Shown piece by piece: positions 1 through 8,304 of a stretch of DNA of 64,000 bases (its first letter is position 1; the number at the start of each line of letters is the position of its first letter). The notes under the pieces were generated by a model, which saw only the letters and a program-made list of their open reading frames with translations, was not told the DNA's origin and searched no databases. Made by a program: the position numbers and the translations under genes. The stretch is from Mesobacillus campisalis (GTDB lineage: Bacteria > Bacillota > Bacilli > Bacillales > Cytobacillaceae): NCBI RefSeq assembly GCF_000986785.1, contig NZ_LAYY01000007.1, forward strand, positions 124,001 through 188,000, read 5' to 3'.

Positions 1-2
1 AA

Positions 3-485
3 CTGCGCCAGATCATTGGCTGGCTCCTTGGCAGCGTATCGATGAGGGGATGGGACTATATCAAAATCATCCTGCCTTTTTTTGCGATTGGTTCTTTCCT
101 TCTTCTGCTCAATAGCAGGGAACTGAATGCCATGTCTTTTGGTGAGGAGCGGGCACAGCACATCGGGGTAAATGTACATAAACGAAAAATGATTATTTTA
201 ATTGCTGGATCTATCCTGACGGGGGCAGCCGTCGCTGTTTCAGGAACAATAGGGTTTGTTGGTTTAGTCATCCCGCATTTGACGAGGTTGCTATGGGGGC
301 CGGATCATGTGCACTTGCTGCCGCTTTCCATTTTTACTGGCGCAGGTTTCCTCATCCTTGCGGACCTGTTGGCGAGGACAATCATTTCTCCCACCGAACT
401 CCCAATCGGTGTGATCACTGCCCTGGTTGGAGCGCCGGTTTTCGGCGTCATTTTAATGAATAGAAGAAGCGAAAGAAGAGGGTAA
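3..485 (+). CDS. btuC: Vitamin B12/cobamide ABC transporter permease (BtuC/FecCD family), 5'-truncated by the window edge
   Basis: Only the C-terminal ~160 residues are present; the frame is open from the first bases of the window, so the start lies outside. The remaining part has the FecCD-family pattern of hydrophobic helices with a conserved stretch around SFGEERAQHIGVNV, a glycine-rich coupling region (SGTIGFVGLVIPHLTRLLWG), and a final helix rich in small residues. FecCD permeases form the membrane channel of siderophore, heme and B12 importers. The B12 assignment rests on the neighbours: 3 bp downstream starts a BtuD ATPase fused to the cobinamide enzyme CbiZ, followed by a whole cobamide salvage operon. 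The partner binding protein (BtuF) would be expected upstream. An iron-siderophore permease would look similar in sequence alone. Confidence 0.85.
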   Translation: MRQIIGWLLGSVSMRGWDYIKIILPFFAIGSFLLLLNSRELNAMSFGEERAQHIGVNVHKRKMIILIAGSILTGAAVAVSGTIGFVGLVIPHLTRLLWGPDHVHLLPLSIFTGAGFLILADLLARTIISPTELPIGVITALVGAPVFGVILMNRRSERRG

Positions 486-488
486 AGA

Positions 489-1958
489 ATGCTGAAAATT
501 GAACAGCTTACAGGAGGCTATTCCCAGACTGACATTATCAAGGATGTTTCGTTTTCAGTAAGCAGAGGAGAAATGTTTGGCATTTTAGGGCCTAATGGCA
601 GTGGAAAGTCTACCCTGCTCAAAATGGTAAGCGGCATCCTTGCGCCTTATTCCGGGAGTATCTCTATCAAAGGAAAGCCTATAAAAAGCTACAGTGCAAA
701 GGAGCTGGCGAGGATTATAGCGGTTTTGCCGCAGCATTCCAGCGAAGCCTTTTCCTATTCCGTTAAGGAGACGGTTTCATTGGGCCGTTACGCCCATCAG
801 GAAGGCTGGTTCCACACCTGGTCAGGGAAAGATGAGGAGATTGTCTGGCAGGTGATGGAGCAGACCGGAGTTGCCATGTTTGCAGACAGCCTGCTCCACG
901 AGCTGTCAGGAGGCGAAAGGCAAAGGGTGTCCCTTGCCCAGGCCCTTGCCCAGGAACCGGAAATCCTGCTTTTGGATGAGCCTACCAACCATTTGGACCT
1001 TTCTTACCAAAAGGATTTGCTGGACAATCTTAAAGGGTGGACCAGGAATACCGGCTTGACGGTCATTTCCATTTTTCATGATTTGAATCTTGCCGGCCTG
1101 TATTGCGACAGACTGCTTTTACTGGATAGGGGCAGGATCAAAAGTATGGACTCTCCTAACGAAGTGCTGCGGGAGGAACAAATTGCCCAAGTCTACCAGA
1201 CAAGTATTCAAAAGCAGCCTCATCCAAAAGTTCCTGCCCCCCAGATGGTTCTTCTTCCGGAAACCGAAGGGAACCAGACAGAGGAAAAATTAATTGATGA
1301 ATCCCTGCTGCAGGTCTCTGATGAGTATATTATGCTGCGGTCTCCACAGCATCTCAGGACAATGTCTTCAGGTGTAGTCGGTTCGGGAATCGGCTGGCAT
1401 CGGAACTTTATCAACCGTCATGTTGGCAAGGATTACGATTGCAGCGATCATCGCAGTGAAATGGCAGATTATATCAAAAAACTTGGCTTTGAGCCCGGAG
1501 AAACAGTAGGGATGATGACTGCTGTTTTTTTGGAGGATGCAAGTTTTACATTCTTAAAAGAAGAAGGCTTTTCCATTCTGGTTGTCGTTACAGCGGGAGT
1601 TGGAAATGCGGTGGACGCTTCCAGGAGCAAGGTCCACTCCTCGGAACTCGTCCCTGGAACGATCAACATCTGGATGTTTGTGAATGGTGAATTGACTGAG
1701 GAAGCATTTATCCAAGGAATCATGACAGCAACCGAGGCAAAAGCAAAGGCACTGCATGAACTTATGGTGAGGGACCCTTTAACCGGAACAATTGCGACAG
1801 GAACATCAACGGACAGCATCCTGATTGCTGCGACCCAGCATGGAAGCAAAATGGACTATGGCGGGACGGTCACTCCTCTTGGCAAGCTTATCGGGAGGGG
1901 CGTTTACGACTGTACGCTGGAAGCTGTTGGCAAAAGCAGAAAAAGGGTGAAAAGATGA
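489..1958 (+). CDS. BtuD-CbiZ fusion: cobamide transport ATPase with C-terminal adenosylcobinamide amidohydrolase
   Basis: 489 aa in two parts. Residues ~1-250 are an ABC ATPase of the FecE/BtuD type: Walker A GPNGSGKS (34-41), signature LSGGERQR, Walker B ILLLDEPTNH. Residues ~265-489 match CbiZ, the amidohydrolase that cuts the aminopropanol side chain from adenosylcobinamide to give adenosylcobyric acid (conserved VTAGVGNAV, GTINI, ATGTSTDS and a YGGTVTPLGKLIG tail). Fusion ties import of cobinamide to its first remodelling step; such BtuD-CbiZ fusions are known in Bacillaceae. The ATG at 489 lies 3 bp after the btuC stop; the gene overlaps cbiB by 4 bp (ATGA), so the proteins are translationally coupled. 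The linker at 250-265 is short and polar. Confidence 0.92.
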   Translation: MLKIEQLTGGYSQTDIIKDVSFSVSRGEMFGILGPNGSGKSTLLKMVSGILAPYSGSISIKGKPIKSYSAKELARIIAVLPQHSSEAFSYSVKETVSLGRYAHQEGWFHTWSGKDEEIVWQVMEQTGVAMFADSLLHELSGGERQRVSLAQALAQEPEILLLDEPTNHLDLSYQKDLLDNLKGWTRNTGLTVISIFHDLNLAGLYCDRLLLLDRGRIKSMDSPNEVLREEQIAQVYQTSIQKQPHPKVPAPQMVLLPETEGNQTEEKLIDESLLQVSDEYIMLRSPQHLRTMSSGVVGSGIGWHRNFINRHVGKDYDCSDHRSEMADYIKKLGFEPGETVGMMTAVFLEDASFTFLKEEGFSILVVVTAGVGNAVDASRSKVHSSELVPGTINIWMFVNGELTEEAFIQGIMTATEAKAKALHELMVRDPLTGTIATGTSTDSILIAATQHGSKMDYGGTVTPLGKLIGRGVYDCTLEAVGKSRKRVKR

Positions 1959-2917
1959 TCCACCACATGATTGCCTTAATAATTGCCGTTATATTGGATA
2001 AGCTTATCGGTGACCCGCCGCACTGGCCCCACCCTGTCAGGTGGATGGGAACTTTCATCAGTCATCTTGAAAGAAGATGGAACAGGGGAAAGAGGAGGAA
2101 ACTGCGGGGGACAGCAATGGTAGTTGCTGTCCTCCTGGCAGTTGGTGGTGCTTCTTTACTATTTGTAAGCGGAGCTTATTTCATTCATCCCGCAGCAGGA
2201 ATCGCAGCCGAAGCAGTGTTGATTTCCACTGCCTTGGCACAAAAAAGCCTTAAACAGGCGGCCATGGCTGTCTATGAACCTCTTAAACAAGAAAATATCC
2301 AAGAGGCCCGGAGAAAACTATCCTTCATTGTTGGGAGGGATACAGAGCAATTGGCTGAGCCGGAGATTGTCAGGGGGGCAGTAGAGACGGTGGCAGAAAA
2401 TACGAGTGATGGAGTCACTGCGCCAATGTTTTGGGCTCTGATCGGAGGGGCGCCCCTTGCCTTGATTTATCGGGCCATAAACACATGTGATTCTATGGTA
2501 GGCTACCGGAATGAAGCATACATGGAGTTTGGGTGGGCATCGGCCCGCCTTGATGATCTTGCCAACTGGGTGCCCAGCAGAATCACCTCTTTTGTAATGC
2601 TGATGGTTAATAGGCCAGAGCAATTCTCAAGAAAAGAGGGATGGAAAATCCTCTGGCGTGATGCCAAAAAGCACCCGAGCCCTAACAGCGGGTGGGGAGA
2701 GGCGGCAGTTGCAGCCATCCTCGGTGTTCAGCTTGGAGGCATTAATTACTATAAAGGAATCATTTCTGATCGGGCTCGCATGGGCGCGCCGGTCGTAATG
2801 CTCGAAAAGCAGCATATTGTTAAAACGAACATAATTATGGAACGTACAGTCCTGTTTTTTTTATTATTGCTTTGTATGGGAGGAATACTGTTTGAAATGG
2901 CCAGAGCATGGAGCTAA
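1955..2917 (+). CDS. cbiB: Adenosylcobinamide-phosphate synthase CbiB
   Basis: 320 aa integral membrane protein of the CbiB/CobD(Pseudomonas) family. It joins adenosylcobyric acid to (R)-1-amino-2-propanol phosphate, giving adenosylcobinamide phosphate. Visible family marks: an N-terminal DKLIGDPPHWPHPVRWMG stretch, VGRDTEQL, a central ETVAENTSDGVTAPMFWALIGGAP block, AINTCDSMVGY, and several hydrophobic helices including a C-terminal one. The start ATG overlaps the stop of btuD-cbiZ as ATGA. It receives the cobyric acid made by the CbiZ domain just upstream and the aminopropanol phosphate made by CobD just downstream, so these three genes form one metabolic relay. Full length. Confidence 0.95.
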   Translation: MIHHMIALIIAVILDKLIGDPPHWPHPVRWMGTFISHLERRWNRGKRRKLRGTAMVVAVLLAVGGASLLFVSGAYFIHPAAGIAAEAVLISTALAQKSLKQAAMAVYEPLKQENIQEARRKLSFIVGRDTEQLAEPEIVRGAVETVAENTSDGVTAPMFWALIGGAPLALIYRAINTCDSMVGYRNEAYMEFGWASARLDDLANWVPSRITSFVMLMVNRPEQFSRKEGWKILWRDAKKHPSPNSGWGEAAVAAILGVQLGGINYYKGIISDRARMGAPVVMLEKQHIVKTNIIMERTVLFFLLLLCMGGILFEMARAWS

Positions 2918-3974
2918 TCCGCATTTGATGTACGAAGCGTTAAATAGGCAAATTCCTTCACAAATAATTGACTTCAGTGCGAACATTAACCCGTTGGGAC
3001 CGCCTTCCTCATTAGCTGAAAATTGGCCGATGCTTTTAGAGCTTGTCTCTGAATATCCTGATTCAAGAGGAACAACTATAAAAAGGAAGATAGCAGATTT
3101 AGAAGGATTATCAGAAGAGCAGATTTTGATAGGCAATGGAGGGGCCGAAATAATCAGCCTTATTGGCCGGATGCTGTCAGGAAAGAAAGTTCTGATTATC
3201 CAGCCTGCCTTTTCAGAATATGAAGAAGCCTGCCGGGTGAATGGCTGCGAAGTAGAGTACCTTTCACTGAGCAGCGGGAGCTGGGAATGGGAGAAGGGGC
3301 TTGAGGAAAAGCTGGAATCGGCGGATGCTGTGTTCCTCTGCAATCCCAATAACCCAACCGGAATTTATTATCCTCCGGCGCTATTCCTGCCCTTATTAAA
3401 TAAATGCAAAATAAATGATTGCCTGCTGATCATTGATGAGGCTTTTTATGACTTTGTTACTGAATATGAAAGAATTGTTCCATACATACAAAAATACAGC
3501 AACCTGCTGATTATCCGGTCGATGACCAAAATGTTTGCCATTCCCGGCCTCCGGCTGGGATATTTAATAGGAAGCAGCGAAATCATTGCAAACGTTTCAG
3601 CCTTTCAGCCTCATTGGAGCATCAATGCTCTTGCCTTAAAAACAGGGGAATGGCTTCTTGAGAGCGAAACATTCATTCAGGAAACAAAAAATCTGATACA
3701 GAAAGAAAAAACAAAGCTGTTTGCATTCTACCAGGAATATGGTTTCCTTTTTTCTCCATCAAGCACAAATTTTTATCTGCTGAAAGACCCCCAACTAGAC
3801 GATCAGCTGCCATTTTTTCTGTATTTACTGGAAAGAGGCATCGTTCCGAGACATACCATGAATTTTCCGGGGCTAAGGGGACGCTGGCTCCGGTTTGCCA
3901 TAAAAGGGAGCGCTGAGAATGAGCGGCTTATGAAGGAGGTTTCTGAATGGAAGAGCAGGGCATCATTTTTATAA
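2892..3974 (+). CDS. cobD: L-threonine-O-3-phosphate decarboxylase (PLP), aminopropanol-phosphate supplier
   Basis: 360 aa fold-type I PLP enzyme related to histidinol-phosphate aminotransferase. It decarboxylates threonine phosphate to (R)-1-amino-2-propanol phosphate for CbiB. The N-terminus HGANPHLMYE...IDFSANINPLGPP is typical of CobD rather than HisC. CNPNNPTG, LIIDEAFYDF and SMTKMFAIPGLRLGY (the lysine is the expected Schiff-base residue) are all present. I chose the TTG at 2892 because GGGAGG lies about 7 bases upstream and the HG-N-P motif begins just after; the gene therefore overlaps the end of cbiB by 26 bp. The 3' end overlaps cobU by 28 bp. Confidence 0.93.
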   Translation: MKWPEHGANPHLMYEALNRQIPSQIIDFSANINPLGPPSSLAENWPMLLELVSEYPDSRGTTIKRKIADLEGLSEEQILIGNGGAEIISLIGRMLSGKKVLIIQPAFSEYEEACRVNGCEVEYLSLSSGSWEWEKGLEEKLESADAVFLCNPNNPTGIYYPPALFLPLLNKCKINDCLLIIDEAFYDFVTEYERIVPYIQKYSNLLIIRSMTKMFAIPGLRLGYLIGSSEIIANVSAFQPHWSINALALKTGEWLLESETFIQETKNLIQKEKTKLFAFYQEYGFLFSPSSTNFYLLKDPQLDDQLPFFLYLLERGIVPRHTMNFPGLRGRWLRFAIKGSAENERLMKEVSEWKSRASFL

Positions 3975-4516
3975 GCGGCGGTGTCAGAAGCGGAAAGAGC
4001 TCCTTTGCCGAGGAACTTGCTGCTAAACTTGCTTGTGATTCGAATGCTCAGCTTCATTATATTGCTGCAGGCCAGGCAAGTGACCCAGAAATGATGGATC
4101 GAATTTCCCGGCATATAAAGGACCGTGAAAGAAGAGGGCTGAACTGGAACACCTGGGAGCAGCCAAGGGATTTGGCCAAGCTTGCCCCTTGCTTCTCAAA
4201 GAATGATGTTGTACTCCTTGATTGCCTGACGACATTGTTAAACAATGAGTTCTTTCAGGGAAAATGGCAGGAGACCAGTTTCCGTGAGGGTATGGTGTCA
4301 TCCATAATCGAGGCTGTCCGGCAAATCTCTGATAGCTGCAATGCCTTGATTCTCGTCAGCAATGAGGTGTTCCATGAGCCCCATACGGAGAATGAGCTGG
4401 TTTTTTACTACGCATCGGCGCTCGGAAACCTTCATCAGAAAGTGGTTTCCTTGGCCCGTTATGCTTTTCTTGTGGAATCCGGCGTTCCGCTCATGATGAA
4501 GGGAGCGTTGAAATGA
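3947..4516 (+). CDS. cobU: Adenosylcobinamide kinase / adenosylcobinamide-phosphate guanylyltransferase CobU (first copy)
   Basis: 189 aa. CobU phosphorylates adenosylcobinamide and transfers GMP to it, yielding AdoCbi-GDP for CobS. Seen here: P-loop [11 protein letters not shown] (residues 10-20), a [19 protein letters not shown] segment containing the histidine position used for the GMP intermediate, [11 protein letters not shown], and VSNEV. The usual GIVP and R-x-x-RD-x-x-G-x-x-NQ region that follows NEV is strongly altered ([10 protein letters not shown]...ALGNLHQK). A second CobU-like gene downstream (6775) keeps exactly that C-terminal part but has a poor P-loop. ATG 3947 has AAGGAGG upstream inside the end of cobD. 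The stop overlaps the next start as ATGA. Confidence 0.9.
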   Translation: MEEQGIIFISGGVRSGKSSFAEELAAKLACDSNAQLHYIAAGQASDPEMMDRISRHIKDRERRGLNWNTWEQPRDLAKLAPCFSKNDVVLLDCLTTLLNNEFFQGKWQETSFREGMVSSIIEAVRQISDSCNALILVSNEVFHEPHTENELVFYYASALGNLHQKVVSLARYAFLVESGVPLMMKGALK

Positions 4517-5466
4517 TGAAAGGTATTATGATTCAGGGTACATCTTCGGATGTCGGCAAGAGCCTGATTACTACCGGCATCTGCAGAATCCTTGCTAATG
4601 AAGGACTTCGGGTTGCACCTTTCAAGTCTCAAAATATGACCAATCTTTCCTATGTGACTCCCGACGGAAAAGAAATCGGAATAGCCCAGGGCATCCAGGC
4701 AGAGGCAGCCAAAACACCTGCAACGGTGATGATGAATCCCATCCTGCTGAAGCCAAGGTCAGGCCAAAGGGCGGAAATCGTGCTGTTTGGCGAAGTAATT
4801 GAAACATTATCCGGGAGGAGCTATCGCAAATCATTTTACCACAAGGGTCTTGCTGCGATCCGGAAGGCATTGGATAATCTGGAACAGGCTTTTGACTTGG
4901 TGGTGATTGAAGGAGCGGGCAGCCCTGTCGAGATGAACCTGAAGGACAGGGAGTTAGTGAACATGAAGGTGGCTGAGATGGCAAATGTTCCGGTCGTCCT
5001 GGTAGCCGATATTGAAAGGGGCGGGGTTTTTGCAAGCATCGTAGGCACCCTTGAGCTTCTGGAATACGAGGAAAGGCAGAGAGTAAAGGGAATCATCATT
5101 AACATGTTCCGTGGAGACCTTACCCAGTTTTCTGGCGGAATTCAGTGGATCGAAGAAAGAACAGGGGTACCTGTCCTTGGAGTGGTACCATATCTTGAAA
5201 ACCATATGATTGATATGGAAGATTCTTTGTCATTACAGCGCTCATCACGCAAAAATGCCGAGGAAATGCGGGCTACTGCGGGCATACTGACTGGAGATTT
5301 TTCCGATTTAAGAGATATTGAAATGCTATCGAAAAAGCTGCCAGACCGGGAGGCTAAACCTCTCAGTCAGTTAAAGGAACAGAAATACAATGAAGTGGCA
5401 GAGCACCTTCTTAGCCATATTGATTGGGCCAAACTAAAGCAAATCATGCTGGAGTGGAACCAATGA
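4513..5466 (+). CDS. cbiP: Cobyric acid synthase-like protein CbiP/CobQ lacking the glutamine amidotransferase domain
   Basis: 317 aa, against roughly 490-510 for the family. The N-terminal dethiobiotin-synthetase-like ATPase domain is well kept: GTSSDVGKS (9-17), [81 protein letters not shown]. After residue ~235 the glutaminase domain with its catalytic Cys is missing; only ~80 residues remain, and the last ~25 ([19 protein letters not shown]...) resemble the extreme C-terminal tail of normal CbiP. This suggests an internal in-frame loss of the GATase domain. Reading frame and coupling on both sides (ATGA overlaps) are intact. It could be a relic, or an ATP-dependent ligase using free ammonia or another partner. 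In a salvage operon based on CbiZ its amidation function should be dispensable. Confidence 0.85.
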   Translation: MMKGIMIQGTSSDVGKSLITTGICRILANEGLRVAPFKSQNMTNLSYVTPDGKEIGIAQGIQAEAAKTPATVMMNPILLKPRSGQRAEIVLFGEVIETLSGRSYRKSFYHKGLAAIRKALDNLEQAFDLVVIEGAGSPVEMNLKDRELVNMKVAEMANVPVVLVADIERGGVFASIVGTLELLEYEERQRVKGIIINMFRGDLTQFSGGIQWIEERTGVPVLGVVPYLENHMIDMEDSLSLQRSSRKNAEEMRATAGILTGDFSDLRDIEMLSKKLPDREAKPLSQLKEQKYNEVAEHLLSHIDWAKLKQIMLEWNQ

Positions 5467-6248
5467 GTTACATCAAAGGTTTCCTGCTGAATATGCAATT
5501 CTTTACCAGTATTCCAATTCCTTTGTCCCTGCCTATGGATAAAGGGCATCTGGAAAGGGCGGTGAGAACTTTTCCCCTGCTAGGTCTTTTTCAGGGCGCT
5601 GTCTATTCAGCGCTATTGTACATTCTGGTGGAATGGTCTTCTTTCTCCATCTTAACTGCCGCATTTGCCGTTTGGCTTGCAGGCATTATCCTTACAGGGG
5701 GAATCCACATCGATGGCTGGATGGATGCCAGCGATGCTTACTTTTCCTTCAGGGATAAGGAGAAAAGGCTGGAAATCATGTCCGATCCGCGAACAGGTGC
5801 TTTTGGTGCATTGTCTGTCATTGTCCTGTTAAGTTCAAGGTTCTTTTTTATCTATGAGATAGTGGCAAGGATGAGTGGTCTTTCCTATTTTCTGATTGCC
5901 TGTATCCCTATTTTCAGCAGGGCGGTGATGGGGGTTTTGCTCACTGTCGTAAAGGGGGCAAAGGAAGAAGGACTTGGACAGCTGTTTCAGCAATCAACCA
6001 CAAAATATACGCTTTATGCCTATCCTCTTTATTTATTCTTCCCGCTGGCAGGATATTGGGCAACGAACCAGGCGGTTTCATTTATTTTTATGGTTCTGGC
6101 CACTCTGGCTATCCTATTTTATCTCAGGCATAAAATACCTAAATGGTTTGGCGGGATGACAGGAGATGTACTGGGCGCAAGCGTGGAAGGGACGGAGCTG
6201 CTTTTATGGATGACACTGTGGTTATTGCATTATTTCGTCATGGGCTGA
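5463..6248 (+). CDS. cobS: Adenosylcobinamide-GDP ribazoletransferase CobS
   Basis: 261 aa membrane protein that condenses AdoCbi-GDP with alpha-ribazole (phosphate), the nucleotide-loop assembly step. Diagnostic segments: FFTSIPIP near the N-terminus, [18 protein letters not shown] (acidic Mg-binding motif), [22 protein letters not shown], and [18 protein letters not shown] close to the end. Several hydrophobic helices. The start at 5463 overlaps the cbiP stop as ATGA; an upstream in-frame ATG at 5424 lies inside cbiP and would add residues that do not look like CobS. The 3' end overlaps the phosphatase gene by 43 bp. Confidence 0.94.
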   Translation: MSYIKGFLLNMQFFTSIPIPLSLPMDKGHLERAVRTFPLLGLFQGAVYSALLYILVEWSSFSILTAAFAVWLAGIILTGGIHIDGWMDASDAYFSFRDKEKRLEIMSDPRTGAFGALSVIVLLSSRFFFIYEIVARMSGLSYFLIACIPIFSRAVMGVLLTVVKGAKEEGLGQLFQQSTTKYTLYAYPLYLFFPLAGYWATNQAVSFIFMVLATLAILFYLRHKIPKWFGGMTGDVLGASVEGTELLLWMTLWLLHYFVMG

Positions 6249-6841
6249 CAGAAGGCAATAAAAGGCATGCGTATCTGGGATGGACTGATTCCCCACTATG
6301 TCCCGATGCAAAAAGGAAACTTGGTAAACCGGATGCCCGCTATTCTATGCTTTTCAGCAGCAATTTGGGAAGATGCCTCGAAACCTCACGCCTGTTATTT
6401 CCCCAGCTTCACCCTCAACTCATGAGTGAGTTGAGGGAAATGCATTTTGGAGAATGGGAAGGGAAAGTGTTTGAAGAATTAAAAGAGGACCCTCACTATC
6501 AAAAATGGCTTTCAGAGCCTTTTACTGCCAAAGTACCCGGGGGTGAATCTTTTTCGGACTTTGCTCTCCGGGTGGAAATGGGCTGGAATGAAATCACCAG
6601 GAAGATAAAAGAGAAGAAAATCGCCACAGCAGCTGTCATGACACATGGGGGTGTGATCCGGTATCTCTTGTCCAAATTTTCACCCGAAAAAAAGGATTAT
6701 TGGGACTGGAAAATAGACCATGGTGCAGGATATGAACTTGTTTGGGAAGAAGATAAATGGAGGAGGGGAGAACGGTGCACTTTGTTACAGGCGGCGCCTA
6801 TAATGGAAAAGCAAAATGGATCAGGGAGCAATACAGGCTGA
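6206..6841 (+). CDS. cobC: Histidine phosphatase family protein, probable alpha-ribazole phosphatase (CobC)
   Basis: 211 aa. Histidine phosphatase fold: catalytic FRHGLTEGN near the N-terminus, SSNLGRCLETSRLLFP, MHFGEWEGKVFEEL, and the second histidine motif MTHGGVIRYLL. In this operon it is expected to remove the phosphate left on adenosylcobalamin phosphate (or on alpha-ribazole phosphate). I start it at ATG 6206, inside the end of cobS, because upstream residues in the frame are not family-like and the RHG motif is normally within the first ~15 residues. A second histidine phosphatase closes the operon (9022), so the division of labour between the two is unknown. Confidence 0.85.
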   Translation: MDDTVVIALFRHGLTEGNKRHAYLGWTDSPLCPDAKRKLGKPDARYSMLFSSNLGRCLETSRLLFPQLHPQLMSELREMHFGEWEGKVFEELKEDPHYQKWLSEPFTAKVPGGESFSDFALRVEMGWNEITRKIKEKKIATAAVMTHGGVIRYLLSKFSPEKKDYWDWKIDHGAGYELVWEEDKWRRGERCTLLQAAPIMEKQNGSGSNTG

Positions 6842-7233
6842 CCAGTGCCCCCCACCTATGGCTTTCGGCTTACAATAATGATAAGCTCCCCGAAACATTG
6901 TACCATTGGAGTGACAACAATATTGTGATTATTGAAGGCATTGAACAATGGATAAAGGCTGGTGCTGGTTCCTCCGAACCTGAAGCCCTCCTGGAAGAGT
7001 GGACGGAGATATTGAAAGTGTGGCTTGACTGGGAGAACATGAACCCTCAAAGGAAGCTGATCCTTGCAGGAACTGATATCACAAAAGGAATCGTTCCCAC
7101 TCTTGAATCAGACCGAAAATGGCGGGACATCACAGGATGGGTTTATCAGAGGATAATGGGGTTGGCGGATGAGGCAGACCTGGTCTGGTACGGAGTTTCA
7201 TTAAAACTAAAAGAAAAGGGGCAAAGAGGATGA
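6775..7233 (+). CDS. Second CobU-like protein with degenerate P-loop
   Basis: 152 aa of the CobU family. Start chosen at GTG 6775 because AGGAGGGG sits 6 bases upstream; the ATG at 6757 has no such site. The N-terminus (VHFVTGGAYNGKAKW) keeps glycines and lysine of the P-loop but lacks the usual GKS/T. The segment carrying the guanylylated histidine is missing or unrecognisable. By contrast KGIVP, RKWRDITGWVYQRI and ADEADLVWYGVSLKLK match the C-terminal half of ordinary CobU well. This is complementary to the first copy at 3947. It may act with it, replace one of its two activities, or be decaying. It overlaps the histidine phosphatase by 67 bp and pduO by 4 bp (ATGA). Confidence 0.75.
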   Translation: MHFVTGGAYNGKAKWIREQYRLTSAPHLWLSAYNNDKLPETLYHWSDNNIVIIEGIEQWIKAGAGSSEPEALLEEWTEILKVWLDWENMNPQRKLILAGTDITKGIVPTLESDRKWRDITGWVYQRIMGLADEADLVWYGVSLKLKEKGQRG

Positions 7234-7823
7234 AATTATATACACGCACAGGCGACAAAGGGCAAACGAGCATTATCGGCGGAAGGGTGGACAAGGATGA
7301 TATTCGTGTCGAAGCCTATGGCACGGTTGACGAGGTAAACTGCTTTGTCGGCCAGGCCGTTACCCAGCTTGACCACAATGTGTTTGCCGATGTACTGGCG
7401 GATCTTGAAAAAATCCAGCACGAACTGTTTGATTGCGGCGGTGACCTGGCAAATGTAACCAAAAAAAGGGAGTTAAAACTGACGAGGGAAGCTGTTGATT
7501 ACCTTGAAAAGAAAATTGACGAGCTGATTGCAGAAGCTCCGGCACTCGAGCGCTTCATCCTGCCGGGAGGCGCTCCTGCATCTGCCTCCATCCATATAGC
7601 CCGTACGGTCACAAGAAGGGCGGAAAGGCTGGTCGTGTCTTTGAGAAAAGCGGACCCTGAGGTTTCAGAGGCTTCCTTGCAATACCTTAATCGGCTGTCG
7701 GATTACTTTTTCGCACTGGCACGCGTAATCAATTTCCGGCTGGGTGAGAAGGATGTTGAATATGCACGGAGTGCCAAGGTATTCCGGGAAGGCAAGCGGA
7801 AAGAGGATGTTAAGGGTGAATAA
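7230..7823 (+). CDS. ATP:cob(I)alamin adenosyltransferase, PduO type
   Basis: 197 aa. Transfers the adenosyl group of ATP to reduced corrinoids, needed because CbiZ, CobU and CobS act on adenosylated forms. The PduO-type marks are clear: MKLYTRTGDKGQTSIIGG at the N-terminus, EAYGTVDEVNCFVGQA, HELFDCGGDLA, LPGGAPASASIHIARTVTRRAERLV, and YLNRLSDYFFALARVIN. Start ATG overlaps the upstream stop as ATGA. The protein end (rich in K/E) overlaps the start region of cblT by 17 bp. In B. subtilis the equivalent gene is yvqK. Confidence 0.93.
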   Translation: MKLYTRTGDKGQTSIIGGRVDKDDIRVEAYGTVDEVNCFVGQAVTQLDHNVFADVLADLEKIQHELFDCGGDLANVTKKRELKLTREAVDYLEKKIDELIAEAPALERFILPGGAPASASIHIARTVTRRAERLVVSLRKADPEVSEASLQYLNRLSDYFFALARVINFRLGEKDVEYARSAKVFREGKRKEDVKGE

Positions 7824-8304
7824 ATTTGCACTGAGTTGCATGCTCGTTGCTTTGACGGCAATCGGCTCCATGATGAAGGTGCCAGCTATTATAGGCAGTA
7901 TTGCACTGGACGCTTTCCCTTCCCTGTTGGCTGCCGCTATGCTGGGAGGTCCTTCGGGAGCTGTGGTTGGCATGCTTGGTCACTTGCTATCTGCCGTCCT
8001 GGGCGGACTGCCGTTGGGGGCATTCCATATTCTCGTAGCCGCTGAAATGGCAGTGCTGGTTTATCTGTTTGCCCACTTTTATCAAAAAGGAAAGCGGATG
8101 CTTGCCGTGTTGCTCTTCATTGCCGGCAACAGCCTGATTGCTCCACTTCCGTTTATCCTTTTTTTCGGTACCTCCTTCTATTTAGCCATCGTTCCTTCGT
8201 TAATAGCCGGTTCAATTTTAAATGGGGTTCTCGCGTACGTGTTGATCCCAAGGCTGGCAGGAGTGCTAAAAATGTTTAAGGGCAACGTGGAGACTAACTC
8301 ATGA
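7807..8304 (+). CDS. cblT: ECF-type transporter substrate-binding (S) component, probable alpha-ribazole transporter CblT
   Basis: About 165 aa, with roughly five or six hydrophobic helices and the small-residue-rich pattern of ECF S components ([43 protein letters not shown] split over helices 1-3). CblT imports alpha-ribazole, the lower-ligand nucleoside, and in Listeria and Geobacillus lies beside the kinase CblS, exactly as here (stop/start overlap ATGA at 8301). It would use the shared ECF energising module encoded elsewhere. The start is uncertain: ATG 7807 and GTG 7816 both lie in the end of pduO, with AAGAGG at 7801-7806; an earlier ATG at 7744 is unlikely. Function is inferred from context plus family. 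Confidence 0.8.
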   Translation: MLRVNKFALSCMLVALTAIGSMMKVPAIIGSIALDAFPSLLAAAMLGGPSGAVVGMLGHLLSAVLGGLPLGAFHILVAAEMAVLVYLFAHFYQKGKRMLAVLLFIAGNSLIAPLPFILFFGTSFYLAIVPSLIAGSILNGVLAYVLIPRLAGVLKMFKGNVETNS

